Below are positions 53,523 to 61,242 of a stretch of DNA of 64,000 nucleotides, one piece after another. The notes below the pieces were generated by a model. The model made no database searches. It had not been told where the DNA came from and saw only the letters and a list, made by a program, of their open reading frames with translations. The DNA lies in NCBI RefSeq assembly GCF_013387495.1, contig NZ_JABZEE010000044.1:62001-126000 (forward strand). Reading direction: 5' to 3'. The position numbers were made by a program, and so were the translations under genes. The number at the start of each line of letters is the position of its first letter. Position 1 is the first letter of the stretch. This DNA is from Streptomyces sp. PKU-EA00015 (GTDB lineage: Bacteria > Actinomycetota > Actinomycetes > Streptomycetales > Streptomycetaceae).

Positions 53523-53547
53523 AAGGAGCCGGCAGCCCGGCTCCTTT
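53522..53547 (+). terminator. Intrinsic terminator after the hemerythrin gene
   Basis: AAAGGAGCCGG and CCGGCTCCTTT pair over 11 bp with a 4-nt loop (CAGC), beginning at the stop codon. It closes the ferritin-like/hemerythrin operon. Confidence 0.85.
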
Positions 53548-53590
53548 GGCCCCGGGCTGACTCGAGCACACCACGGGAAGGGAGCACGTA

Positions 53591-53839
53591 GTGATCGACG
53601 AAGCGGTCGTCCAAGAGCTGTTGGATGCGACCGAGGACGACGCTGCGCTGGTCCTGCTGGAAGGCACGGCGCAGGTGGTGAACCGGACCGCTCTCGACAG
53701 CGATGCCTTTCACGGCGCAGCAGTGCTTCTGTCGCGAGCGGAGCTGGTGGACCTTCTGGGCACGTCGTCGCCCGCGCAGGAGGACGTGGCGCGGGTGACA
53801 GCGTCGTTGCGGGACACGGTCGGCAAGCTTGGCGCGTGA
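53591..53839 (+). CDS. Small hypothetical protein
   Basis: An 82-residue acidic protein: MIDEAVVQELLDATEDDAAL, VLLEGTAQVVNRTAL, and VARVTASLRDTVGKLGA. It is helical with no membrane segment and no known family. GTG 53591 lies 9 nt after GGGAAGGGAGC. The hairpin between it and the hemerythrin gene suggests a separate transcript. The following 288 bp contain a short minus-strand tail (LATMLATQWYTGAGRAYARR) of uncertain nature. Confidence 0.6.
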   Translation: MIDEAVVQELLDATEDDAALVLLEGTAQVVNRTALDSDAFHGAAVLLSRAELVDLLGTSSPAQEDVARVTASLRDTVGKLGA

Positions 53840-54127
53840 GCGCTTGCTGTCGGCGCGGACAACAGGCGAGGAAGTGCAGACTTCGCGGCCTCGCTGTTAC
53901 ACCGCTGCTGCGGCCGCGGCGCGGCGGCGGGCATAGGCGCGACCGGCGCCGGTGTACCACTGCGTGGCGAGCATGGTGGCGAGTCCGATCTCGACAAGAT
54001 CGCCGCCGTGCCCTCCTCCTCCTGTGTCCGGCAGGCTTCCCGTGAGGAGAGCTCGCGCCGTTCGGCGCCCGACTCGTGTCCGTACGATTGGCGGTGTACC
54101 CGCGCGCCGAGCGGGAAACAGACGATC

Positions 54128-54703
54128 ATGGCCGACGCAACCGAGTGGCGAGAAGTGGACCGGCACCTCACCCGGCGTGTAGCGCGCTGGACGTCGCCCT
54201 TGGCGCACCGGGTCCTGGCAGGAGTGCGCTCCGCGGCCGAACACACGAAGCTGTGGTGGGGTGCCGCAGCGATCATGGCCGCTGTCGGCGGTGGGCGTGG
54301 CCGGACAGCCGCCGCAGCGGGGCTCATCGGCATGGGTGCGGCGGAGCTGGTCTCCAACGCGGTCTGCAAGCCGCTGTACGAACGCCGCCGTCCGCCGGAG
54401 GACCTCGTCCCCCACAGTGAGGTGCGGGATCGGCCGGACAGCTCCTCCTTCCCTTCCGGGCACACCGCGGCCGCCGTCGGCTTCACCGTTGCCGCGGCAG
54501 GCGCCTGGCCGGCAGCGGCAGCGGCCTGCGCGGTACCGGCCGCGATCGTCGCCGTGGAGCGGGTGCACTCGGGCGCGCACTATCCCAGCGACGTCGCCGC
54601 CGGCGCCGCCATCGGCATGGCGACGGGCCTGCTGGTGCGCCGATCACCCCGCCTCCTGCTGCGCCACGCTGTGAAGAAGGCTCGCATCGGCCGGGTTGCG
54701 TGA
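54128..54703 (+). CDS. PAP2 family phosphatase
   Basis: A 191-residue membrane phosphatase of the PAP2 family. The three signature motifs are seen: KPLYERRRP, then SSFPSGHTAAAVGF, and RVHSGAHYPSDVAAG, the last with the catalytic His. Hydrophobic segments flank them (LVSNAVCK before, VAAAGAWPAAAAA in the middle). It may dephosphorylate phosphatidic acid or undecaprenyl pyrophosphate. A 66-bp part of this gene (54513-54578) recurs, with a 4-bp deletion, at 55462-55523. Confidence 0.92.
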   Translation: MADATEWREVDRHLTRRVARWTSPLAHRVLAGVRSAAEHTKLWWGAAAIMAAVGGGRGRTAAAAGLIGMGAAELVSNAVCKPLYERRRPPEDLVPHSEVRDRPDSSSFPSGHTAAAVGFTVAAAGAWPAAAAACAVPAAIVAVERVHSGAHYPSDVAAGAAIGMATGLLVRRSPRLLLRHAVKKARIGRVA

Positions 54704-55035
54704 AGGGAAGCGCCACCCTGCAGCCGCCGAGTGAGAGCGAGGGGACGTTCCTCTTCGTCGACCTGATCGGCGAGGACCTCGTACGGCTCCCCACAGCCGA
54801 CGGGCCACTCAGCGCACCGGCCGCCGCCTCGACGCCGATGACGGCGTTTGGGCCCTTGTGCCGGAGCCCCGGCCGGGAGGCAATCATCCTTCCGATGCGG
54901 GCCGTTGAAGCTTTGCGCGCTCCGGTGCTGAGCCCGGTGATGGTGCGGAGACACCTGTGGAGGACGCTTATGGCCGCCTTCGGCGGGCACGCGAATGACA
55001 CCCGAAGTCCGGGGCACTGAGCGGAAGGAGTTGTC
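54704..55035. other. 332-bp interval with one doubtful ORF
   Basis: A plus-strand frame opening at the PAP2 stop (FLFVDLIGEDLVRLPTADGP) ends near 55020. It lacks a clear family and I do not call it a gene. No other feature is visible. Confidence 0.3.
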
Positions 55036-55296
55036 GTGTCGTTCCTCTGGGCCATCATCGCGGGGCTCATCATCGGCCTGCTGGCCAAGCTGGTCCTTCC
55101 CGGACGTCAGCCCATCCCCCTGTGGCTGACGGTCATCCTGGGTATCGTCGGCGCCGTCGGCGGCAACGCACTCGCCACCGCCGTCGGTGTGCGCGACACC
55201 GGCGGCATCGACTGGATCCGCCACATCTTCCAGATCGGCATCGCAGCGGCTCTCATCGCCTTCGTCACCCCCTTGTGGGCCCGACGACGCGCCTGA
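55036..55296 (+). CDS. GlsB/YeaQ/YmgE family stress-response membrane protein
   Basis: An 86-residue protein with three hydrophobic segments. FLWAIIAGLIIGLLAKLVLP and the glycine-rich second segment LTVILGIVGAVGGNALA are the family hallmarks (transglycosylase-associated/GlsB type). The tail ends with ARRRA. Members are induced by general stress. GTG 55036 follows GAAGGAG. A strong terminator lies directly downstream. Confidence 0.93.
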   Translation: MSFLWAIIAGLIIGLLAKLVLPGRQPIPLWLTVILGIVGAVGGNALATAVGVRDTGGIDWIRHIFQIGIAAALIAFVTPLWARRRA

Positions 55297-55311
55297 CCCT
55301 CCAGGAGTACG

Positions 55312-55358
55312 GACGGAACAGCCGGCCGCAGCCAGTGGCTGCGCCCGGCTGTTCCGTC
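55312..55358 (+). terminator. Terminator after the GlsB gene
   Basis: GACGGAACAGCCGG and CCGGCTGTTCCGTC pair over 14 bp, with a second small stem (CGCAGC/GCTGCG) in the loop. The heptamer repeat starts at its 3' edge. Confidence 0.85.
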
Positions 55359-55424
55359 GTCCGTCGTCCGTCGTCCGTCGTCCGTCGTCCGTCGTCCGTC
55401 GTCCGTCGTCCGTCGTCCGTCGTC
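55355..55424 (+). repeat. Tandem heptamer repeat, ten copies of CGTCGTC
   Basis: Ten uninterrupted copies of CGTCGTC, then a partial copy, begin inside the 3' arm of the terminator. The unit is not a multiple of three and no gene crosses it. It is noncoding and probably of variable length. Confidence 0.95.
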
Positions 55425-55461
55425 CGTCGGTCGGCCGTCATAGTTCTGCGCCGTCACCGTT

Positions 55462-55523
55462 CAGCGGCAGCGGCCTGCGCGCGGCCGCGATCGTCGCCGT
55501 GGAGCGGGTGCACTCGGGCGCGC
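55462..55523 (+). repeat. Partial duplicate of the PAP2 gene
   Basis: 62 bp identical to 54513-54578 except for deletion of GTAC. It covers the part of the PAP2 gene encoding the AAIVAVERVHSGA segment. It is out of any coding context. Confidence 0.85.
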
Positions 55524-55557
55524 GGGGCTGCTGCGGGAGAGCGACCGGTCCCTGATC

Positions 55558-55772
55558 GTGTCGACCTGGCACTGCGCGGCGCCGAGGACGTATCCCGTGC
55601 CGACCCTGGGCCGGGACACCGCTCTGAACGTCATCCACTCCTGGCTGGCGCCTCACGGCATCTGCTCGCGCGGCCGCTTCGGCGCCTGGCGGTACGAGAT
55701 CGGCAACATGGACCACTCCTTCATGCTCGGCCAAGAACTTCCTCGGCCGGCTGCTCGGCCGCGACAAGCATG
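55558..55772 (+). pseudogene. FAD-dependent amine oxidoreductase, C-terminal fragment
   Basis: The reading TYPVPTLGRDTALNVIHSWL, then GICSRGRFGAWRYEIGNMDH and SFMLGQE resembles the C-terminus of FAD-dependent amine oxidase/UDP-galactopyranose mutase-like proteins (PVPTxGRD...GRFGxWRYExGNMDHS). After GQE the sensible frame (FLGRLLGRDKHERG) shifts by one. The FAD domain is absent. The remaining interval to 55991 is empty. Confidence 0.5.
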
Positions 55773-55991
55773 AGCGCGGCCCGGCCACGGTCGCGGCTTG
55801 CGCCCTCGCGGTCAGCCGATCATCAGCCACATCCACCGGTCGGCTGCCTCCGGGCCGCGAAGCACGATGACTTCTCCCGGTACGGGCTGCACCCGTGTCC
55901 AGGGCCCTCGGTCAAGCCCCACCCCCTCACGCGCGAGCGTGACAGGGACACCCCTGGGACGGCATACCCCAGGCCGCACGACGCCCAGCGC

Positions 55992-57401
55992 TCACGCCGC
56001 CCGGGACGGGCCGGCATCGGGTGGCAGGGGGTCGTGCCAGTGCTCGCCGGGCCGCAGCACCGTCTCGGCCTCCTTCGGGCCCCAGGTGGCCTGTTCGTAC
56101 GGATGCGGGGCACCCTCCGTGCCGTCGAGCACCGGGTCGACGACGCTCCACGCGGCCTCGACGGTGTCCTGCCGGGCGAACAACCAGCGTTGCCCTTCCA
56201 GCGCCGCGCCGATGAGCCGGTCATAGGGGCGCATGTCCTGGGCGGCGCTTTCGTGGAAGGCGAGCGCGTCGATCTGCGGCTGGGCGCCCGGGCCCGGCTT
56301 CTTGCCCATCATGGCCCATTCCATGGCCGTATCGGGCCGCAACCGGACGCGCAGGTGGTTGGAACCGAGAGCGGGGCCGAGCCCGAACGTGTCGCAGGGC
56401 GGGCGCCGGAACGTCACCAGGACCTCCGTGGCCGTCATCGGCAGTTTCTTCCCCGCCCGGATGTACACGGGCACCCCGGACCAGCGCCACGAGTCCACCG
56501 CGAACCGCGCCGCCACGAACGTCTCGGTGCGGGAGCCGGCGGCCACGCCGTCGACGTCGTCGTACCCGTCGTATTGGCCGAACACGGTGTCGTGCGGTTC
56601 GAGCGGCCGGAGGGCCTTGATGACCCGTGCCCGGGAGTCCTGCCAGTTGGCGAGGCCCGGCCCCTCCGGCGGGTCCGCGGCCACCGTGGCGAGCACCTGC
56701 AGCAGATGGTTCTGCAGTACGTCCCGCACGGCTCCGGTACGGTCGTAGAAGCGGCCGCGGTCGTCCACGCCGAACGCCTCGGCCATCGTGATCTGGATGC
56801 TCTCGACGTATGTGCGGTTCAGGAGTGGCTCGAGAACGGAGTTCGCGAAGCGGACGAACATGAGGTTCTCGATCTGCTCCAGCCCGAGCCAGTGGTCCAC
56901 GCGGAAGACCGAGTCCTCGGGGAACACCTCGTGGACGGTCGCGTTGAGCTCGCGGGCGCTGCGCAGGTCCGTCCCGAAGGGCTTCTCGATCATCACCCGG
57001 GCCCCTTCGGCATGCCCGGTGGTCGCGATGCCCTGGGTGATGCGCCCGAACAGCGCCGGAGGGACCTCCAGGTAGAAGAGCGCGCGTCGGGAGTCGCGGA
57101 GTTCGCGCGCCAGGGTGTCGTACGTCGCCGGGTCGGTGAGGTCGCCGTCGATGTAGCGCAGCGCGTCGAGCACCCGACCGGCCGGGGCACCGGCCGGGTC
57201 GATGCCGTTGTTGCGGAAGGAGGCGGTCGCGTAGTCCCGGAACTGTTCCAGTCCCCAGCCGCTCTTCGCCACACCGATCACGGGCACGTCGAGCAGCCCT
57301 CGCCCCGCGAGTCCGGCGAGCGCCGGGAAGGTCTCCAGTTTGGCGAGGTCTCCTGTGGCGCCGAAGATGACGAGGGCGTCGACGCTGTCCGTTGTTGCCA
57401 T
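55992..57401 (-). CDS. zwf: Glucose-6-phosphate dehydrogenase-like protein with altered active-site motif
   Basis: A 469-residue Zwf-family protein. The cofactor motif is VIFGATGDLAKLETFPAL (residues 11-28), EKPFGTDL is at 139-146, and the His-containing segment near AVRDVLQNHLLQVLA is kept. The hallmark DHYLGKE reads DHWLGLE (169-175): His is kept but Tyr is Trp and Lys is Leu. That lysine normally contacts the sugar phosphate, so substrate preference may differ. ATG 57401 follows GGGAGAGA. It is third in a GH15-GMC-Zwf operon, 37 bp after the GMC gene. No 6-phosphogluconate enzymes are nearby. Confidence 0.88.
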   Translation of the reverse strand: MATTDSVDALVIFGATGDLAKLETFPALAGLAGRGLLDVPVIGVAKSGWGLEQFRDYATASFRNNGIDPAGAPAGRVLDALRYIDGDLTDPATYDTLARELRDSRRALFYLEVPPALFGRITQGIATTGHAEGARVMIEKPFGTDLRSARELNATVHEVFPEDSVFRVDHWLGLEQIENLMFVRFANSVLEPLLNRTYVESIQITMAEAFGVDDRGRFYDRTGAVRDVLQNHLLQVLATVAADPPEGPGLANWQDSRARVIKALRPLEPHDTVFGQYDGYDDVDGVAAGSRTETFVAARFAVDSWRWSGVPVYIRAGKKLPMTATEVLVTFRRPPCDTFGLGPALGSNHLRVRLRPDTAMEWAMMGKKPGPGAQPQIDALAFHESAAQDMRPYDRLIGAALEGQRWLFARQDTVEAAWSVVDPVLDGTEGAPHPYEQATWGPKEAETVLRPGEHWHDPLPPDAGPSRAA

Positions 57402-57438
57402 GGTCTCTCCCGTGCGGTGGGGCTTGGGGGGTCCCGGG

Positions 57439-59010
57439 TCATCGGAGCCGTTGGACGAGGTGGTCGCCGACACGCAGGGCGTTGGCCATCACCGTCAGGG
57501 ACGGGTTCACCGCGCCGATGCTCGGGAGGAATCCGGCGTCGACGACGTACAGGTTGTCCACGTCGTGGGCACGGCAGTTGACGTCCAGGGCGGAGGAGTC
57601 CGGATCGTGCCCGAAACGGACGGTGCCCGCCTGATGGGCCGTGGCGCCGATCGGCATGTCCTTGTGCAGGTAGACCATGTGGGGCAGGAGGCGGTGGGGG
57701 TGCATGCCCAGTTCCTCCAGCATGCCCGCCAGCTTGTGGCGAAGGCGCCGCAGGCCCTCCGTGTTGGTGTCCCTGAGCGCGAGGCGCACGTTGCCGTCCG
57801 GGCCCACGGTGACCCGGTTGTCGGGGTCGGGCAGGTCCTCTCCGCAGAGCCAGAAGTCCACCGAGTGGTGGGCCAGGACCTCCAGGGGCATGTCCGGGGG
57901 TGAGACGCCCGCCCAGTGCGGGGCGTCGGCGCGGATCTGCTCCGCGTCGGACTTGCCGAGCATCTGGATCCCGCCCAGCGGGTAGTCCCAGTCGTCCGCG
58001 CCGAGGTACCAGTCGTTCACGGCCAGGGTCTTCTGGAAGCGCGTGGGATTGGGTTCCCGCGACACCGCCATGAGCGCCTCGTTGTTGTGCCGGAGGTAGT
58101 GTCTGCCCACCACGTCCGAGTTGTTGGCGAGGCCGCGGGGGTGGAGCGCAGAGGCCGAATTCAGGAGGAGGACGGCGGAGTTCACAGCGCCGCAGGCGAC
58201 GGCGAAGACGTCCGCCCGGAAGCGGGCGGTCGTGCCGTCCTCCAGGGTGGTCACCGCCTCGGTGACGGTCCGGCCGGTGGGGTCCGTCTCGAGTCGGTCG
58301 ACCCTGGCGTGCGTGAGCAGCGAGACGTTCCCGTGTCGCAGGGCCGGGGTGACGCAGACGGTCTCGGCGTCCGACTTGGCGAGCAGGAGGCAGGGGAAGC
58401 CGTCGACCCGGTCACACCGCACGCACGCGCTGTCACGTGTGGGGAGTCCGTCGGGGCCCTCGGTGAGGTCGACGCCTATCGGCAGGGGGAAGGGGTGCAG
58501 TCCCAGCTCGCCGAGCCGGTCGGCGAGTTGCTGGATCCGGGGCTCGTGCGTCACCGGCGGATGCGGGTACGGAAGGCTCGCCGGGCCTTCGGTGGGGTCC
58601 GTGCCGTGCTGTCCGTGCACCCGGTAGAGCTGTTCCGCCTGGGAGTAGTAGGGCTCCAGGTCCGTGTAGTCCAGCGGCCAGCCGGGCGACAGCCCGCCGT
58701 GGTGCCGTATCTCGTGGAAGTCCTCGGGTCGCAGCCGGAACAGGGCCGCGCCGTAGAACTTGGTGTTGCCGCCGACGTAGTAGTTGACCTCGGGCGGGAA
58801 GGGCCGGCCCTCGTGGTCGTACCAGATGTCGTCGGCGCGGTAGCGCGACTCGACGAACACGGCACGGGACTGCCAGTTCTCACGCTCCCTCGGCAGGTAG
58901 CCGCCCCGTTCGATGATGAGGACCCGCTTGCCCGAAGGGGCGAGGCGGTGGGCGAGCGTGCCGCCACCGGCACCGCTGCCGACGATGACGACGTCATAGT
59001 GCTGATCGTC
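57439..59010 (-). CDS. GMC family FAD-dependent oxidoreductase
   Basis: A 523-residue glucose-methanol-choline oxidoreductase. The FAD motif is VVIVGSGAGGGTLAHRLA; FGHDPDSSALDVNCRAHDVD then NLYVVDAGFLPSIGAVNPS carries the usual catalytic His/Asn region at the C-terminus. VNYYVGGNTKFYGAALFRL is the flavin-attachment-like segment. It probably oxidises an alcohol group of a sugar or related compound. GTG 59010 has GGAGGG 5 nt upstream, better than the GTG at 59043. It lies between the GH15 and Zwf-like genes, all on one strand. Confidence 0.9.
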   Translation of the reverse strand, partial: DDQHYDVVIVGSGAGGGTLAHRLAPSGKRVLIIERGGYLPRERENWQSRAVFVESRYRADDIWYDHEGRPFPPEVNYYVGGNTKFYGAALFRLRPEDFHEIRHHGGLSPGWPLDYTDLEPYYSQAEQLYRVHGQHGTDPTEGPASLPYPHPPVTHEPRIQQLADRLGELGLHPFPLPIGVDLTEGPDGLPTRDSACVRCDRVDGFPCLLLAKSDAETVCVTPALRHGNVSLLTHARVDRLETDPTGRTVTEAVTTLEDGTTARFRADVFAVACGAVNSAVLLLNSASALHPRGLANNSDVVGRHYLRHNNEALMAVSREPNPTRFQKTLAVNDWYLGADDWDYPLGGIQMLGKSDAEQIRADAPHWAGVSPPDMPLEVLAHHSVDFWLCGEDLPDPDNRVTVGPDGNVRLALRDTNTEGLRRLRHKLAGMLEELGMHPHRLLPHMVYLHKDMPIGATAHQAGTVRFGHDPDSSALDVNCRAHDVDNLYVVDAGFLPSIGAVNPSLTVMANALRVGDHLVQRLR

Positions 59011-59092
59011 CACTGGACCCTCCGTGGCGTGAGCCCCGGACACAGGACGGACCCTTTCAGGCTAGTTCTGTGCCGCTCGAACCGCATCCGCG

Positions 59093-61033
59093 TCACAACA
59101 GGTGAGGCGGCATGCTGCGACGGTGTGTCGGTGCCTGGCCCAGCACCAGCCGGTCGATGGCGTCGTCGAGCGTCGTCGCGGCCATGATGAGCGCCAGGTG
59201 GGTGAAGGCCTGCGGGAAGTTGCCCAACTGCTCGCCGGACGGACCGATTTCCTCGGCGAAGAGCCCGACGTGGTTGGCGTAGGTGAGCATCTTCTCGAAG
59301 GCGAACCGAGCCTGCTCCAGGCGCCCGGCGCGCGCGACGGCGTCGACCCAGAGGAAGCTGCAGAGGCTGAAAGTGCCCTCGCTGCCACGCAGTCCGTCCG
59401 GCGAGGCGTGGGGGTCGTAGCGATAGACGAGACTGTCGGAGACCAGAGAGCCCTCCACGGCGTCCAGCGTGCTCAGCCAGTCGGGGTCGGTGGAGGAGGT
59501 GAAACCGACGCGCGGGGCCAGCAGCAGCGAGGAGTCGAGGACGTCGTCGTCGTAGTGCTGGACGAAGGCGCGGCGGCCGCTGTGCCATCCCTTCTCCATG
59601 ACCTGGGCGAAGACGGTGTCGCGCGCCGTCCTCCACCGCTCCACGTCGGCCGGCCAGGACAGTCGGTCCGCCAGCCGCAGACCCCGGTCGAAGGCGACCC
59701 AGGACATCACCCGGCTGAACGTGAAGTCCTTCCGGCCGCCCCGGGTCTCCCAGATGCCGTCGTCCGGCCGGTCCCACAGCGTGGTGAGTTCGTCCAGGAC
59801 GCGTGCGACGGCCTTCCATTCGCGGGAGGAGAGGCCGGGGCCGTGGTCCGGGCCGTGCACGCCCCGCCCTTGTGCGAGGGCGTAGAGGGCTTCGCCGTAT
59901 ATGTCCAGCTGCAACTGGTCCTTGGCCGCGTTGCCCACCCGAACGGGAGCCGAGCGCCGGTAGCCCTCCAGGTGCCCCAGCATCTCCTCCGGCAGGTTGG
60001 GGTCGCCGTCGACGCGGTACATGATCTGCAAGGGCGTTCCGCCGGGCCCGTGCGGCAGGTCCGCCCTCTCCGAGAGCCGCCGCATCAGCCAGTCGGTGAA
60101 GGCCGTCGCCTCCTCCACGAAGCCCAGGTCCAGCAGGGCCCGGACGGACAGGGAACCGTCCCGTATCCAGGTGTAGCGGTAGTCCCAGTTGCGCTCCCCG
60201 CCGATCTGCTCCGGCAGACCCATGGTGGCGGCGGCGATCGGCGCCCCCGTGGGCAGGTACGTCAGCAGTTTGAGCGTGATCGCCGCACGGTGCACCATGT
60301 CCGGCCAGCGGCCGGAGTAGCGAGTGGTCCGCAACCAGCCCTGCCAGAACCGGATCGCCTGCCACAGCCGTTCGGTGAGCCCGCCGACGGCGATGGGCTC
60401 GGGCGCTTCGCCGCCCGCGTCGCAGACGGTGAGGGCGACGCCCGCCGTCTCACCGGCGTTCAGTACGACCGTGCCGTCGACATCCTCGCCCTGCCGGCTC
60501 AAAGGGAACGTGGCCTGCAGATGGGCATCGAGACGCGCACCGCGGAACACGGCCCGCCACTCGCCCGTCGAGCCCTCTTCCCCATCCGTGGACAGTGTGT
60601 GGCGGTCGCGCCCGAAGTCGAAACGGGGCGCGCACTCCAGATGGAACCGTATGGTGCCGCGCATGCACCGCAGGACACGGATCAGGGCGTGCCGGTCCGA
60701 GGGCGTGGGTGAGAGCAGGGGAGGCATCCAGTCCATGAGTTCCCCGACCCCGTCCGGCGACATGAACCGCGTCACCAGGACCGCCGTGCCGGGGTAGTAC
60801 AACTGCTTGCTCGTCCCGTCCGGAGCGTCGGGCCCCAGCCTGAAGTGCCCTCCGACGTCATGGTCGAGGAGGGCGGAGAACATGCCGGGCGAGTCGAACC
60901 GCGGGGCGGCGTACCAGTCGACGACGCCCTCCGACGAAATCACGGCCGCCGTCTGCAGATCGCCTACCAGTCCGTGGTCCGCGATGAGGGGGTATCGCTG
61001 CACAAGACACTCCAGGTGGTCCGTCAGTGTCAT
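59093..61033 (-). CDS. Glycoside hydrolase family 15 (glucoamylase/trehalase-like) protein
   Basis: A 646-residue GH15 protein. The N-terminal beta domain starts YPLIADHGLVGDLQTAAVIS. The (alpha/alpha)6 barrel has ERNWDYRYTWIRDGSLSVRA, AAKDQLQLDIYGEALYAL with the general-acid Glu, and FAEEIGPSGEQLGNFPQAF with the second Glu. Members release glucose from trehalose, maltodextrins or glycolipids. No signal peptide is seen, so it acts inside. ATG 61033 begins a three-gene unit with the GMC and Zwf-like genes, divergent from the FUSC gene. Confidence 0.94.
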   Translation of the reverse strand: MTLTDHLECLVQRYPLIADHGLVGDLQTAAVISSEGVVDWYAAPRFDSPGMFSALLDHDVGGHFRLGPDAPDGTSKQLYYPGTAVLVTRFMSPDGVGELMDWMPPLLSPTPSDRHALIRVLRCMRGTIRFHLECAPRFDFGRDRHTLSTDGEEGSTGEWRAVFRGARLDAHLQATFPLSRQGEDVDGTVVLNAGETAGVALTVCDAGGEAPEPIAVGGLTERLWQAIRFWQGWLRTTRYSGRWPDMVHRAAITLKLLTYLPTGAPIAAATMGLPEQIGGERNWDYRYTWIRDGSLSVRALLDLGFVEEATAFTDWLMRRLSERADLPHGPGGTPLQIMYRVDGDPNLPEEMLGHLEGYRRSAPVRVGNAAKDQLQLDIYGEALYALAQGRGVHGPDHGPGLSSREWKAVARVLDELTTLWDRPDDGIWETRGGRKDFTFSRVMSWVAFDRGLRLADRLSWPADVERWRTARDTVFAQVMEKGWHSGRRAFVQHYDDDVLDSSLLLAPRVGFTSSTDPDWLSTLDAVEGSLVSDSLVYRYDPHASPDGLRGSEGTFSLCSFLWVDAVARAGRLEQARFAFEKMLTYANHVGLFAEEIGPSGEQLGNFPQAFTHLALIMAATTLDDAIDRLVLGQAPTHRRSMPPHLL

Positions 61034-61242
61034 TATCCGACTCCCGCCCGGATCCGTCGCCCCGGCGGCCCCCGGCCCCATCGCCTCCCGCACAGTCGCC
61101 CTCCGCCGGGGGCACCGGGGCCTACGCTGGAAAACGGGCCTCGCCGACGGCGTGGCCCGCCGATTCGCCGGCTCGTCGGAGGTGGTGTTGGCCTTGTACC
61201 GCACTCGCGCAGCTTCCGGTACGCGAACGCCCCACCCGCACC

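Noticed and set aside
51549..53960. An 803-codon minus-strand ORF across the ferritin-like and hemerythrin genes
   Set aside because: It is the antisense shadow of two well-supported genes with ribosome binding sites and recognisable metal-binding motifs.
55355..55424. Possible CRISPR array
   Set aside because: Ten contiguous 7-bp units without spacers are a simple tandem repeat, and no cas genes are present.
55122..57581. An 819-codon plus-strand ORF that reads through the heptamer repeat
   Set aside because: It passes through noncoding repeats and then runs antisense to the Zwf-like gene.
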